Positions 30,259-39,889 are shown, counted from the first letter of the stretch. The stretch is DNA of 64,000 bases from Sphingomonas sp. S-NIH.Pt15_0812 (GCF_003951315.1 NZ_QLJH01000011.1:1-64000), one strand, 5' to 3'. Notes: generated by a model from the sequence alone, not told the origin. Numbers and translations: made by a program.

Positions 30259-31010
30259 GCCGCGCCGTTACCAGAAGCCGGCGCGGAAGGGGAGGGGGCG
30301 ACGCTGCCGAGCGCCGCGACCGCCGCATGGGCCTGGGCGGCGATGGTCTTGCGATGGCCGTGCGGCAAAAAGGGTTCGCCGAACCGAAGCGTCGGGCGGA
30401 AGCGGCCGGGCCGGCGCAGGACGCGCAGCGCATGGGTCAGGCCGGTCTCGTCCCCCCAGATCAGGTCGCGCGCCGTGCCATAGTCGATCCGGACCGGCTG
30501 CACGCACAGGCCCGGCGGCGGCGGGGCGAGGGCGCCGAGCAGCGCTGGCTTGAACGGGAGCAGCGTCTCGCCATCGCCCGTCGTCCCCTCGGGGAAAATC
30601 ACGATCGGCCAGGGGCGGGCCAGCGCGCCGCGCAGCCGCTCGACCTGGTCCGCGATCCCCAGCCGGTCGGCCCGATCGACGAACAGCGTGTGGTTGAGCC
30701 CCGCCAGCCAGCCGACCATCGGCGACGCCTGCAACTCCGCCTTGGCGACGAAGGCGGCGCCCGTCTCGCCGGCGAGCAGCAGGATGTCGATCCAGCTCAG
30801 GTGATTGGCCAGCATCACCGTCTGCGCCCCGCCCGGCGTGCCGATCACGACCGGCCGCGCGCCGACGATCCGCCCGCATCGCCGCAGGAACCGGCGCGGC
30901 CAGGGCGATGGCCGGCCCGCCAGTCGCCACAGGCCGTGGAGCGGCAGCGCGATGAGCAATGCGGCGGCGAGCCTGGCGAGGCGCGCCGCCAGTCGGAGAT
31001 TGGCGGTCAC
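30255..31010 (-). CDS. plsC: 1-acyl-sn-glycerol-3-phosphate acyltransferase
   Basis: A 251-residue membrane acyltransferase making phosphatidic acid. GTG 31010 is chosen because GGAG lies about eight bases before it and the upstream frame encodes only the shadow of fur. A hydrophobic helix (about 10-30) precedes the catalytic NHLSWID (HX4D-type) motif near 70-76 and the substrate motif FPEGTT near 150. It starts 23 bases after the fur stop and overlaps miaB by four bases. The same gene order is common in alphaproteobacteria. An alternative role is acylation of ornithine or another lipid. Confidence 0.9.
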   Translation of the reverse strand: MTANLRLAARLARLAAALLIALPLHGLWRLAGRPSPWPRRFLRRCGRIVGARPVVIGTPGGAQTVMLANHLSWIDILLLAGETGAAFVAKAELQASPMVGWLAGLNHTLFVDRADRLGIADQVERLRGALARPWPIVIFPEGTTGDGETLLPFKPALLGALAPPPPGLCVQPVRIDYGTARDLIWGDETGLTHALRVLRRPGRFRPTLRFGEPFLPHGHRKTIAAQAHAAVAALGSVAPSPSAPASGNGAA

Positions 31011-31032
31011 CGGCCGTGCTCCGCCTTCGGGA

Positions 31033-31455
31033 TCACGGCTTGCGGTCGAGGCGGACGCCGTAGAGTTCCATGCGGTGATCGACAAGGCGGAAACCCATCC
31101 GCTCGGCGATCGCCTTTTGCAGCAGTTCCAGCTCGGGATCGACGAATTCCAGCACATTGCCGGTCTCGACATCGATCAGATGATCGTGATGCGCCTCGGG
31201 CGAGGGTTCGTAGCGGGCGCGACCGTCCCCGAAATCATGGCGGTCGAGGATGCCGGCCTCCTCGAACAGGCGCACCGTGCGATAGACGGTGGCGATCGAG
31301 ATGCCCTTGTCGATCGCGGAGGCGCGCTCATACACCTTCTCGACGTCCGGATGATCCTCCGCCTCGGACAGGACGCGGGCGATGATCCGGCGCTGTTCGG
31401 TGATGCGCAGCCCCTTTTGCTGGCAAAGGGCTTCCAGGTCGATCTTCCGCGCCAT
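31033..31455 (-). CDS. fur: Fur-family metalloregulator
   Basis: A 140-residue Fur repressor with a winged helix (about 10-80; ISIATVYRTVRLFEEAG) and a metal-binding dimerisation domain with EAHHDHLIDVETGNV. The cysteine pair used by E. coli Fur for structural zinc is absent, as is usual in alphaproteobacterial Fur/Mur proteins. It may therefore respond to manganese or iron. AAGGAG lies nine bases before the ATG. A 9-base inverted repeat upstream (31497-31529) could be an autoregulatory site. It heads the plsC-miaB-phoH-ybeY-corC run. Confidence 0.93.
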   Translation of the reverse strand: MARKIDLEALCQQKGLRITEQRRIIARVLSEAEDHPDVEKVYERASAIDKGISIATVYRTVRLFEEAGILDRHDFGDGRARYEPSPEAHHDHLIDVETGNVLEFVDPELELLQKAIAERMGFRLVDHRMELYGVRLDRKP

Positions 31456-31496
31456 CTCATGTCACTCCTTGATGACGACGCATTAGGCCCGTTCGC

Positions 31497-31529
31497 TTGT
31501 TGCGAAAAGAGGATACCGACTCGCAATAA
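31497..31529. promoter_or_regulatory. Inverted repeat upstream of fur
   Basis: TTGTTGCGA and TCGCAATAA pair at eight of nine positions across a 15-base spacer, in the 89 bases between rimI and fur. It may bind a regulator, or Fur itself. The long spacer does not match a single classical Fur box. Confidence 0.4.
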
Positions 31530-31544
31530 GGGGAGGCGATCGAA

Positions 31545-32015
31545 TTAGAGGGCGCGGGAATAGGTATGGGCGTCGAACGCCTCGCCGCCCCGGCCGCGAT
31601 AATAGGCGCGACGCTCGCCCACCTTGGCGAAGCCGGCCCTGTCATAGAGCGCCAGCGCCGGATTGCCGGCCCGCACCTCCAGATGCAATTTGGTCACGCC
31701 GGCGCGCTCGCACTCGGCGATCACCTCGCGCAGCAGCGCGCCGCCGATGCCGTGGCGCTGATGGGCGGGGACCACCGCGAGCAGCAGCAGTTCCGCTTCG
31801 TCGGCGACGATCCGGGTCATGGCGAAGCCCGCCGGCACCTCGTCGATACAGGCGATCATCAGCGACACGCCCTGCATCGCCAGCACGCCCAGGCACTGGC
31901 TGCGCGTCCAGGCTTCGCCGAAGCGGGGATCGAAGGCGGCGGCCATCAGCTCGTCGACGATCCAGGCGTCGCGCGTATCGCCAGGGCGCAGGGTGAGCAT
32001 CCGGGTCGCCATCAT
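31545..32015 (-). CDS. rimI: Ribosomal-protein-alanine N-acetyltransferase-like GNAT
   Basis: A 156-residue GNAT acetyltransferase. The acetyl-CoA loop VVPAHQRHGIGGALL (about 83-97) and the C-terminal LEVRAGNPALALYDRAGFAKVG are typical of RimI, which acetylates the N-terminus of ribosomal protein S18. Its ATG overlaps the tsaB stop by four bases, a pairing found in many bacteria. Other protein targets cannot be excluded. Confidence 0.92.
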   Translation of the reverse strand: MMATRMLTLRPGDTRDAWIVDELMAAAFDPRFGEAWTRSQCLGVLAMQGVSLMIACIDEVPAGFAMTRIVADEAELLLLAVVPAHQRHGIGGALLREVIAECERAGVTKLHLEVRAGNPALALYDRAGFAKVGERRAYYRGRGGEAFDAHTYSRAL

Positions 32016-32629
32016 TGCGGCAGCTTGGCGTCTGGCGCCCGCCCGTACAAGGGGCGCGGCGGCAGATCGGCGAGCGCGGGCGGCAGCAGCAGGAGGTCGG
32101 CCGCATCGGGCAGCGCCTGTCGCCGGTCCGCGACCAGACCCTCCAGCCGGTGGACGCCATTGCCGACCGCGGGTGCGTCGCCGATCAGCGCCGCCGCCTC
32201 GGCCGGCGGCATGGAGCGCACATCGTCGAGCGGCGACAATGCGGCATCGAAGCGCTGGAGGAAGACCTCGCCATGCCCCGCCTCCAGCACGGCGGCGACG
32301 AACGCAACCTCCGTCGGCAAGGGCCGGTCGCGCAAGGCCGCCGCCGCGACCAGCGCCAGCGAGGAGAAGCCGCCGACGCTCGCGTCCCAGCCCAGCTTCA
32401 GCCCGCGCGCCGCCGCGATGCCGACGCGCACGCCGGTGAAGCTGCCCGGCCCGACATCGACCAGGATCCGCTCGGCCCGGCCGCCCTCCGGCAATTCCGC
32501 GATCATCGGCACCAGCCGTTCGGCATGGCCGCGCCCGACCACGTCATGGCGCGCCGCGACCACCCGCCCGTCCGCGATCAGCGCGACCGAGCAGCTCTGG
32601 GTCGCGGTCTCGATCACCAATGTCCGCAT
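32012..32629 (-). CDS. tsaB: tRNA threonylcarbamoyladenosine biosynthesis protein TsaB
   Basis: A 205-residue ASKHA-fold protein that scaffolds TsaD/TsaE in making t6A at tRNA position 37. The N-terminal MRTLVIETATQSCSVALI, HAERLVPMI and VDVGPGSFTGVRVGIAAARG are diagnostic. It is translationally coupled to rimI. Confidence 0.95.
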   Translation of the reverse strand: MRTLVIETATQSCSVALIADGRVVAARHDVVGRGHAERLVPMIAELPEGGRAERILVDVGPGSFTGVRVGIAAARGLKLGWDASVGGFSSLALVAAAALRDRPLPTEVAFVAAVLEAGHGEVFLQRFDAALSPLDDVRSMPPAEAAALIGDAPAVGNGVHRLEGLVADRRQALPDAADLLLLPPALADLPPRPLYGRAPDAKLPQ

Positions 32630-32647
32630 CGACTCAGGCCGTTCCGC

Positions 32648-33238
32648 TCATGCGATGCTATTGAACTTTTCGAACGCCGGACGCGGCGAGCGGCCATGCA
32701 GCGTCGCCGGATCACCATGGCCGAGCGTGGCGATGAAGTTGGTCTTGACCGAGGGCTGGTCGGCGAAAAACAGCTTGTCCACCGCACCCGCATCGAAGCC
32801 CGACATCGGCCCGGTATCGAGCCCCAGCGCACGGACGGCCATGATCAGATAGGCCCCCTGCAAGGTCGAGTTGCGGAAGGCGGATGCCTGGCGCAGTTCG
32901 GCATTGCCGTCGAACCAGCTCTTGGCGTCGGTATGGGGGAAAAGTTCGGGCAGATGCTCGTGGAACTCGGTGTCCATCGCCACGATCACCGTGACCGGAG
33001 CCTTCAGCACCTTGTCGCGATTGCCCTCCGAACAGCATTCGGCCAGCTTCGCCTTGGCGTCGTCCGACATGCACCAGACGAAGCGCGCCGGCAGCTGATT
33101 GGCGGAGGTGGGGCCCATCTTGAGCAGGTCCCACAATGCGTGCAGCTCGTCCTCCGACACCGGCTGGTCGCTATAGTGATTATAGCTGCGCGCGGTCAGG
33201 AACAACTGGTCGAGCGCGGACTGGTCGAGCTTTGCCAT
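32648..33238 (-). CDS. rutE: RutE/HadB-type malonic semialdehyde reductase (nitroreductase family)
   Basis: A 196-residue FMN-dependent nitroreductase-fold protein. [36 protein letters not shown] and [13 protein letters not shown] match the RutE group, which reduces malonic semialdehyde from uracil breakdown to 3-hydroxypropionate. No other rut gene is nearby, so it may act as a general quinone or aldehyde reductase. Its start overlaps the Nfu stop (ATGA at 33235-33238), which suggests co-expression with the Fe-S protein. Confidence 0.85.
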   Translation of the reverse strand: MAKLDQSALDQLFLTARSYNHYSDQPVSEDELHALWDLLKMGPTSANQLPARFVWCMSDDAKAKLAECCSEGNRDKVLKAPVTVIVAMDTEFHEHLPELFPHTDAKSWFDGNAELRQASAFRNSTLQGAYLIMAVRALGLDTGPMSGFDAGAVDKLFFADQPSVKTNFIATLGHGDPATLHGRSPRPAFEKFNSIA

Positions 33239-33810
33239 CAGACGGCCCTTACCTCGGTGACTTCGGGAACATAGTGGCGGAGCAGCTGCTCGATGCCGTT
33301 CTTCAGCGTCGCGGACGAGGAGGGGCAGCCCGCGCAGGCGCCCTGCATTCGCAGATAGACCTTGCCCTTGTCGAAGCCGCGATAGACGATATCGCCGCCG
33401 TCATTGGCCACGGCCGGGCGGACGCGCGTGTCGATCAGTTCGCGGATCTGCGCGACGATCTCCGCATCGGCGGGATCGTCGGTGAACGTCTCGGCTTCGG
33501 CCGGAACCGAGAAGTCGGCACTGGCGGTGCGGAACAGCGGCATGTGCGCGGAGAAATGGTCGAGCAGGATCGACAGCACGTCCGGCTTGGCGTCGCGCCA
33601 GTCGGCCCCCGGCGCGATCGTCACGGAGACGAAATCGCGGCCGAAGAACACGCCGGTCACGTCGCCGAGATCGAACAGCGCCTCGGCCAGCGGGCTCACC
33701 TCCGCTTCCTCGGGGGTGGCGAAATCGCGCGTGCCGGCGTCCATGACGACGCGGCCGGGCAGGAACTTGAGCGTCGCCGGGTTGGGCGTGGCTTCGGTTT
33801 CGATCAGCAT
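33238..33810 (-). CDS. nfuA: Nfu-type Fe-S cluster carrier
   Basis: A 190-residue Fe-S delivery protein. Start 33810 is chosen because the Nfu N-domain begins [19 protein letters not shown]; ATGs at 33819 and 33867 are in frame but none has a good ribosome-binding site. The N-terminal Nfu domain spans about 1-90. The C-terminal NifU-like domain carries the cluster-binding CxxC in [11 protein letters not shown] near 155-165. It probably hands clusters to aconitase, MiaB or other clients. Confidence 0.93.
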   Translation of the reverse strand: MLIETEATPNPATLKFLPGRVVMDAGTRDFATPEEAEVSPLAEALFDLGDVTGVFFGRDFVSVTIAPGADWRDAKPDVLSILLDHFSAHMPLFRTASADFSVPAEAETFTDDPADAEIVAQIRELIDTRVRPAVANDGGDIVYRGFDKGKVYLRMQGACAGCPSSSATLKNGIEQLLRHYVPEVTEVRAV

Positions 33811-33886
33811 GACCGGCATGTGGCGCGGGCCGGCCCCCGGATCAAGCGTCCAGTCCGGAAACACCATGTTGCCGGCGTTGCACCGG

Positions 33887-35029
33887 TCAGCCGCCGGTCA
33901 ATGCGCGATAGGTGTCGAGCACCGCCTGGTTCGCGGTGTCCCAGCGATAGGCGGCGGCGCGGGCATGACCCGCATGGCCCATCGCCGCGCGCTTGGCCGG
34001 GTCGGCGACGATCGCGGCGATCGCATCCGCATAGCCGGCGATGTCGCGCGGCGCGACCAGATAGCCCGTCTCCCCCGGCACGACGAGGTCGACCGCGCCG
34101 GTGGCGCGCGCCGCGACGACGGGCACGCCCGCCGCCATCGCCTCGGTCGTCACATTGCCGAACGTCTCGGTGACGGAGGGGTTGAAGAACACGTCCATCG
34201 ACGCGACCGCGCGGCCCAGATCGTCGCCGCTCTGGAAGCCGGCGAAGATCGCCTCGGGCGCCTGTTCAGCGAACCAGTCCTGCGCCGGGCCCTTGCCGAT
34301 CACCAGCACCTTGTGCGGCACGCCGCGCTGGCGAAGCGCCGCGATCACGTAGGCAAAGACGTCCAGCCCCTTCTCCTTGACCAGCCGGCCCAGGAACCCG
34401 ACCGCCACGTCGCCATCGGCGATACCCAGCGACCGCCGCCATTCCAGGCTGCGGCGGTCGGGGCGGAACCGGTCATGGTCGATGCCGCGCGACCAGATGC
34501 CGATCGGCGCGGCGACTCCCCATTGGTGGAGCAGGTCGATCATGCTGGGGCTGGGCACCAGCACCCGGTCGAATTTGTCGTAGAAGCGGGTCATCAGCCG
34601 CACGATCAACGGCTCGACCGCGGCCAGGCCGTAATAGCGCGGATAGGTCTCGAACCGGGTGTGGAAGGAGGCGACGGTGGCGATGCCGCGCCGCTTCGCC
34701 CAGCGTACCGCCGCATGGCCGAGCAGTTCGGGCGCGGAGACATGGACGATATTGGGGACGAACGCCTCCAGATCCTGCGCCACGCGCCGGGGCAGGCCGC
34801 GCGCGATGCGATATTCGGCGCGGCCGAACGGCATCGGGATGGCGGGTACGTCGACCAGGTCGCCGGTCGGGGCGAAGGCCGGCTTGGGCAGCGTCGGCGA
34901 ATAGACGCGCACCGCCACCCCCGCCGCCAGCAAATGGCCGACGAGCAGGTTGAGCGACTGGTTGGCCCCGTCGCGGGTATAGTTATAGTTGCCGCTGAAA
35001 AGGGCGACGCGAAGATCGGTGGCCTGCAT
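33887..35029 (-). CDS. GT4-family glycosyltransferase
   Basis: A 380-residue GT-B glycosyltransferase. N-terminal acceptor domain features include SGNYNYTRDGANQSL and SFHTRFETYPRYYG. The donor-binding C-terminal half has GFLGRLVKEKGLDVF, PSVTETFGNVTTEAMAAG (E-x7-E motif) and VVAARATGAVDLV. Proteins of this kind transfer mannose, glucose or uronic acid to lipids such as diacylglycerol or phosphatidylinositol-like acceptors. In sphingomonads glycosphingolipid or membrane glycolipid synthesis is possible. ATG 35029 is used; an upstream in-frame ATG at 35068 adds 13 residues. It is divergent from radA with about 100 bases between. Confidence 0.88.
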   Translation of the reverse strand: MQATDLRVALFSGNYNYTRDGANQSLNLLVGHLLAAGVAVRVYSPTLPKPAFAPTGDLVDVPAIPMPFGRAEYRIARGLPRRVAQDLEAFVPNIVHVSAPELLGHAAVRWAKRRGIATVASFHTRFETYPRYYGLAAVEPLIVRLMTRFYDKFDRVLVPSPSMIDLLHQWGVAAPIGIWSRGIDHDRFRPDRRSLEWRRSLGIADGDVAVGFLGRLVKEKGLDVFAYVIAALRQRGVPHKVLVIGKGPAQDWFAEQAPEAIFAGFQSGDDLGRAVASMDVFFNPSVTETFGNVTTEAMAAGVPVVAARATGAVDLVVPGETGYLVAPRDIAGYADAIAAIVADPAKRAAMGHAGHARAAAYRWDTANQAVLDTYRALTGG

Positions 35030-35128
35030 GGAAGCGGGGCCATAGCCGGATGGCCGGGGAATGACCATAAGCCGCAGAACGACCGGTTCGCCCTTGGCGT
35101 TCCTGTCCTGTTCCCCTATGTCGCTGCC

Positions 35129-36502
35129 ATGGCCAAGATCCAGAAACGCTATGTCTGCCAGTCCTGCGGGTCGGTGTCGCACCGATGGCAGGGGCAATGC
35201 GCCGATTGCTCGGCCTGGAACACGTTGGTCGAGGAGGCGGCGGCGAGCGCGACCCCCTTCGCTGCCAAGCACAACCTGCAGGGCGGCGGTCGCATGATCC
35301 TGATGAGCGGGCTGGACGCCGAAGTCGCGCTGCCCGAGCGGATGACGACCGGGATCGCCGAGTTCGACCGGGCGCTGGGCGGCGGCTTCGTCGAGGCGTC
35401 GGCGACGCTGATCGGGGGCGATCCCGGCATCGGCAAGTCGACCCTGCTGCTCCAGGCGGCGGCGCGGATGGCGATGCAGGGCAAGACCGTCGCCTATGTC
35501 TCGGGCGAGGAAGCGGCGGACCAGGTGCGGCTCCGCGCGCGGCGCCTGGGGCTGGGGGGCGCGCCGGTGCAGCTCGCCTCCGCCACCTCGACTCGCGACA
35601 TCCTGACCACGCTGTCGGCGGGGACTCCGCCCGACCTGCTGATCATCGATTCGATCCAGACCATGCACAGCGACCTGATCGAGGGCGCGCCGGGCACGGT
35701 CAGCCAGGTCCGCGCCTCGTCGCAGGAACTGATCCGATTCGCCAAGGAACGCGGCACCGCGCTGGTGCTGGTCGGCCATGTCACCAAGGACGGCAGCATC
35801 GCCGGTCCGCGCGTGCTGGAGCATATGGTCGACACGGTGCTGGCATTCGAGGGCGAGCGCAGCCACCAGTATCGCATCCTGCGCGCGATCAAGAACCGGT
35901 TCGGCGGCACCGATGAGATCGGTGTCTTCTCGATGCAGACGGAGGGGCTGGCCGAGGTCGGCAATCCGTCCGCGCTGTTCCTGACCCAGCGCGACGAGGG
36001 GGTGACGGGGGCGACCGTGTTCCCGGCGCTGGAGGGGACGCGGCCGGTGCTGGTCGAGATCCAGGCGCTGGTCGTGCGGCTGGCGAGCGGGGCGACGCCG
36101 CGGCGCGCGGTGGTCGGCTGGGACAGCGGTCGGCTGGCGATGATCCTGGCGGTTCTGGAGGCGCGGTGCGGCCTCAGTTTCTCGACGGCGGAAGTCTATC
36201 TGAACATCGCCGGCGGCTACCGCGTGCAGGACCCGGCGGCCGATCTGGCGGTGGCGGCGGCGCTGATCTCCGCCCTGTCCGAACGGCCGGTGCCGGCGGA
36301 TTCGGTGGCGTTCGGCGAAGTCGCGCTGTCCGGCGAGGTGCGGCCGGTCGCCCATGGTCCGCTGCGGCTGAAGGAGGCGGGCAAGCTCGGCTTCGAACGC
36401 GCGATGGTGCCGATCGCGATGGCGAAGGACGACGGTCCATTGCGCCTGTCGGGCTTTCGCACGCTGGGCCAGTTCGTTGACCATATGATGGGGCGGGGCT
36501 AG
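35129..36502 (+). CDS. radA: DNA repair protein RadA
   Basis: A 457-residue RecA-like branch-migration protein (Sms). The N-terminal zinc finger uses Cys10, 13, 24 and 27. Walker A is GGDPGIGKST (96-105), and the RadA-specific KNRFGGTDE lies near 255. The C-terminal Lon-like domain ends the protein. The length is normal. It heads a rightward run with cvpA, the radA-cvpA order seen in many alphaproteobacteria. Confidence 0.97.
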   Translation: MAKIQKRYVCQSCGSVSHRWQGQCADCSAWNTLVEEAAASATPFAAKHNLQGGGRMILMSGLDAEVALPERMTTGIAEFDRALGGGFVEASATLIGGDPGIGKSTLLLQAAARMAMQGKTVAYVSGEEAADQVRLRARRLGLGGAPVQLASATSTRDILTTLSAGTPPDLLIIDSIQTMHSDLIEGAPGTVSQVRASSQELIRFAKERGTALVLVGHVTKDGSIAGPRVLEHMVDTVLAFEGERSHQYRILRAIKNRFGGTDEIGVFSMQTEGLAEVGNPSALFLTQRDEGVTGATVFPALEGTRPVLVEIQALVVRLASGATPRRAVVGWDSGRLAMILAVLEARCGLSFSTAEVYLNIAGGYRVQDPAADLAVAAALISALSERPVPADSVAFGEVALSGEVRPVAHGPLRLKEAGKLGFERAMVPIAMAKDDGPLRLSGFRTLGQFVDHMMGRG

Positions 36503-36601
36503 TCGAAGGACGAGGCGGCGCGGGCGTGGCGTCGTAGCGTTCAGCGGAGACAGCGTGACCCAGCCAGCCGTCCTGATCGATCAAGGCGAGGGGCTGCGCG
36601 C

Positions 36602-37162
36602 ATGGCGCTGACCTCGCTCGACGTGATCGTGCTGCTCGCGGTCGGCGGCGCGGCGGTGCTGGGCGGCATCCGGGGCTTCGTGACCGAAGTGCTGTCACTG
36701 TTCGCCTGGGTCGCGATCGTCGCGGCGCTCAAGCTGTTCCACATCCCGCTCGCCCAGTCGCTGACCGGCGTGATCGGCACCGTATCGGGCGCGGCGGTGC
36801 TGGCCTTCGCGATCATTGCGGGCATCACCTATTTCGGCGGCAAGCTCGTCGCGCGCGCGATCGGGGCGCGGACCCGCACCTCGGTGCTGGGGCCGGTCGA
36901 CCGGGCGCTGGGCTTCGGCTTCGGGGCGCTCAAGGGCCTGATCCTGGCCAGCCTGGTGTTCCTGCTTGCCGCGCTGGTGGTCGATACGGTCAGCGGCGGG
37001 CCGTCGCGCCGCCCGAGCTGGATGACGCAGAGCCGCACCTATCCGCTCCTCAACGCCACCAGCGCCGGCATCGCCGATTTCGTCGACCGCCGCCGTCGCG
37101 GCCTGCCGGTGTTCGGCGCGCGACCCACGCCCGCCGCCGAACGAACGAGTAACCAGCCATGA
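36602..37162 (+). CDS. cvpA: CvpA-family inner-membrane protein
   Basis: A 186-residue membrane protein with about four hydrophobic segments (roughly 5-24, 28-47, 62-80, 105-128). The CvpA pattern ITSLDVIVL-like start, GGIRGFVTEVLSLFAW and GPVDRALGFGFGALKG is clear. CvpA is needed for colicin V export in E. coli and has a broader envelope role. GAGGGG precedes the ATG by about seven bases. The C-terminal 50 residues are polar. The stop overlaps the next start by four bases. Confidence 0.93.
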   Translation: MALTSLDVIVLLAVGGAAVLGGIRGFVTEVLSLFAWVAIVAALKLFHIPLAQSLTGVIGTVSGAAVLAFAIIAGITYFGGKLVARAIGARTRTSVLGPVDRALGFGFGALKGLILASLVFLLAALVVDTVSGGPSRRPSWMTQSRTYPLLNATSAGIADFVDRRRRGLPVFGARPTPAAERTSNQP

Positions 37163-37611
37163 CCGAGACGCTGTACAATACCGAGATCCTGCGGCTCGCC
37201 GCCTCCATCCCCCATCATGAGCGGCTCGCCGACCCGCAGGGATCGGCCGAGCGCCGCTCGCCGATCTGCGGCAGCCGGGTGACGGTGGACATCGACCTGG
37301 GCCCGGACGGCCGGGTCGCCGCGATCGGCGTGCTGGCGCGCGCCTGCGCGCTGGGACAGGCCTCGACCGCGCTGCTCGCGCGCGAGGTGATCGGCCGCAC
37401 GCCGGCCGAACTGGCGACGGCGCGGGACGCACTCACTGAGTGGCTGGCGGCGGGGCAGGGCGACGCGCCCGCCTGGCCGGGCCTGGCGCTGTTCGCGCCG
37501 GCCCTGGCCTATAGCGCCCGACATCCCTCGATCCGCCTCGCCTTCGAGGCGGCGGCGGAGGCCGCGGCCCAGGCTCAGACACGGGAGGGAGCCGCCGCAG
37601 CCGATGCATAA
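37159..37611 (+). CDS. U-type iron-sulfur scaffold protein (NifU_N family)
   Basis: A 150-residue IscU/SufU-like scaffold. MTETLYNTEILRLAASIP and the RSPICGSRVTVDIDL segment are typical of the alphaproteobacterial form. Two cysteines are visible, in PICGSR and RACALGQAS; the third ligand of classical IscU is not obvious. The C-terminal tail is Ala/Gln-rich. It is coupled to cvpA by an ATGA overlap, and the antiporter gene begins eight bases before its end. The exact role in Fe-S assembly is uncertain. Confidence 0.82.
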   Translation: MTETLYNTEILRLAASIPHHERLADPQGSAERRSPICGSRVTVDIDLGPDGRVAAIGVLARACALGQASTALLAREVIGRTPAELATARDALTEWLAAGQGDAPAWPGLALFAPALAYSARHPSIRLAFEAAAEAAAQAQTREGAAAADA

Positions 37612-39346
37612 CGAGGTATCGCTGCTGCGCGATGGCGCGATCCTGTTCGGGGTCGGCCTCGCCTTCGTCCTGGTGTTCCGGCGGCTGGGGCTGGGGGCGA
37701 CGCTCGGCTATCTGGTCGCCGGCGCGGTGGTCGGTCCGCATGTGCTGGGGCTGGTCGGCGGCGCGGAATCGAAGATGGGGATCGCCGAACTCGGCATCAC
37801 CCTGTTGCTGTTCATCGTCGGGCTGGAGCTCAATCCGTCGCGCCTGTGGCGGATGAAGCACGAGATTTTCGGCCTCGGCCTGCTCCAGGTGCTGGCCTGC
37901 GGGCTGGCGGTGACGGGCGTGGTGTGGCTGGCCGGGTTCAGCGGCCCGGCCGCGCTGGCGCTCGGCCTGCCGCTGGCCCTGTCCTCGACGGCGCAGGTGC
38001 TGCCGATGCTGCAATCGGCCGGACGATTGCGCACGCCGTTCGGCGAGCGGACCTTCGCCATCCTGCTGTTCCAGGACCTGTCGATCGTCCCGCTGATTAC
38101 CATCGTCGCCGCGCTCAGCCGCAATCCGGCCGACGCCAATGCGCCGCCGGGCTGGCTGCTCGGCATCTACACGCTGATCGCGGTGGCGGGGCTGATCCTG
38201 GTGGGGCGGTTCCTGCTCCGGCCACTGTTCCGGCTGATCGGCAATCTGGGCGAGCGCGAGATGTTCGTGTTCGCGGCGCTGTTCACGGTCATCGCCTCGG
38301 CGGCGGTGATGGAATATTTCGGCCTGTCGACCGCGCTCGGCGCCTTCGTCGCGGGCGTGATGCTCGCCGACAGCCCCTATCGCCACGAGCTGGAGGCGGA
38401 TGTCGATCCTTTCCGTTCGATCCTGCTCGGCCTGTTCTTCCTGGCGGTCGGGATGATGCTGGACCTGGGCGCGATCGCCGAGCGGCCGGCCTTCGTCTTC
38501 GCGATGGCGGCGGCGCTGATCGCGACCAAGGCGGTGGTGATCGTCGGCATCGGCATGGCGTTCGGCATGACCTGGCGCAACGCGCTGGCGCTCGGCCTGC
38601 TGCTCAGCCAGGGCGGTGAGTTCGGCTTCGTGCTGTTCGCGCAGGCGCAACAGGGGCTGCTCGTCGCCCCGGAGGCGGCGAGCCTGTTCGGTGCGATCGT
38701 CACCCTGTCGATGGCGACTACGCCGTTTCTGATGGGCGCCACCCGGCGGTTCCGCGAGGCCCCGGTGCAGCCGCTGGAGGCCCCCGACGGACCCAAGACC
38801 GACGGGGCCAATGCGATCATCGTCGGGTACGGCCGCTTCGGGCAGACGGTGGCGCAGATGCTGATCCTGCAGGACATTCCGGTGACGCTGATCGATCGCG
38901 ACATCGAGATGATCGAGATCGCCAGCAGCTTCGGCGCGACCGTCTATTATGGCGACGGCACGCGGCTCGACCTGCTGCGCCAGGCCGGCGCGGCGGAGGC
39001 GGAGCTGATCCTGTTCTGCATCGATGGCGACCAGCTGGAGCCGGACATGCTGGAGGGGGTCCATGCCGCCTTCCCGCAGGCGACGTTGTTCGTCCGCGCC
39101 TATGACCGGCGCTCGCTCATCAAGCTGCGCGACGCTCCGGTCGAATATGTGGTGCGCGAGGTGATGGGCTCGGCGATCGAGATGGCGCGCCGGGCGCTCA
39201 AGTCGCTGCGCGTCGATGCCGGGGCGATCGACCGCGCGGAGGAGGAATATCGCCACCGCGACCGCGAGCGGCTGCGCGAACAGCGCGCCACCGGCGACCT
39301 GCGCGCGGCGCTCGATCGGATCGTCACGCAGAAGGCGAGGGACTGA
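37604..39346 (+). CDS. Kef-type cation:proton antiporter with TrkA-N domain
   Basis: A 580-residue CPA2 transporter. Twelve or so membrane helices (about 5-380) form the Na+/H+-exchanger domain. An RCK/TrkA-N domain follows (about 398-520; NAIIVGYGRFGQTVAQ binds NAD(H)), then a charged coiled tail. It resembles E. coli YbaL/KefB. It probably exports potassium under stress or acidity, controlled by nucleotide or glutathione adducts. It overlaps the Fe-S scaffold gene by eight bases and the DUF423 gene by one. Confidence 0.92.
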   Translation: MHNEVSLLRDGAILFGVGLAFVLVFRRLGLGATLGYLVAGAVVGPHVLGLVGGAESKMGIAELGITLLLFIVGLELNPSRLWRMKHEIFGLGLLQVLACGLAVTGVVWLAGFSGPAALALGLPLALSSTAQVLPMLQSAGRLRTPFGERTFAILLFQDLSIVPLITIVAALSRNPADANAPPGWLLGIYTLIAVAGLILVGRFLLRPLFRLIGNLGEREMFVFAALFTVIASAAVMEYFGLSTALGAFVAGVMLADSPYRHELEADVDPFRSILLGLFFLAVGMMLDLGAIAERPAFVFAMAAALIATKAVVIVGIGMAFGMTWRNALALGLLLSQGGEFGFVLFAQAQQGLLVAPEAASLFGAIVTLSMATTPFLMGATRRFREAPVQPLEAPDGPKTDGANAIIVGYGRFGQTVAQMLILQDIPVTLIDRDIEMIEIASSFGATVYYGDGTRLDLLRQAGAAEAELILFCIDGDQLEPDMLEGVHAAFPQATLFVRAYDRRSLIKLRDAPVEYVVREVMGSAIEMARRALKSLRVDAGAIDRAEEEYRHRDRERLREQRATGDLRAALDRIVTQKARD

Positions 39347-39669
39347 TGCTGGGAATGATGGCGGCGCTGGCGGGTGCGTTGGCGGTGGCGGCGGGCGCGT
39401 TCGGCGCGCATGGCACCCAGGGGCAGGCGGCGGAGTGGCTGCGCACCGGCGGCCAGTATCAGCTGATCCACGCGGTGGCGGCCCTGGTCGCGCTTCGGCT
39501 GGAGGCGCGGGGGCCGGGCTGGCTGTTCGTGGCGGGCGGCGCGATCTTCGCGCTGACGCTCTATGCGATGGCGCTGGGCGCGCCGCGCTGGCTGGGCGCG
39601 GTCACGCCGATCGGCGGGGCGATGCTGATCGGCGGCTGGCTATGGCTGGCCTGGCGGATGCGAGGGTAG
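39346..39669 (+). CDS. DUF423 membrane protein
   Basis: A 107-residue protein with four hydrophobic segments (about 2-20, 38-52, 58-76, 84-102). AGAFGAHG and YQLIHAVAAL are the DUF423 hallmarks. Function is unknown. Its ATG shares one base with the antiporter stop, so the two are co-translated. Confidence 0.9.
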   Translation: MLGMMAALAGALAVAAGAFGAHGTQGQAAEWLRTGGQYQLIHAVAALVALRLEARGPGWLFVAGGAIFALTLYAMALGAPRWLGAVTPIGGAMLIGGWLWLAWRMRG

Positions 39670-39889
39670 GGGTTTACGGGGAGCCGCAGAGACGATCGGG
39701 TCGCACGCAGGCCTAGGGCCCGATGACAGGACCTCGACCTGGGATCGTCATTGCTTCGCTGCGCTCGCAACCACGGCTTGGGTCAACCCGATGTCCTCCT
39801 GCTCCGAGGGTGCGAAGCTGTCGCCTACCCCGTTTTCGCAGCGCACCCTCTTCGCATTTGCATGCGTAGCCGACAGGAAACCGGATCGC

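Noticed and set aside
39670..39889. Possible small gene or hairpin between the DUF423 and cysQ genes
   Set aside because: Only a loose GAGGGTGCG/CGCACCCTC inverted repeat (39806-39814 and 39842-39850) is present, with no T-tract and no frame with a ribosome-binding site.
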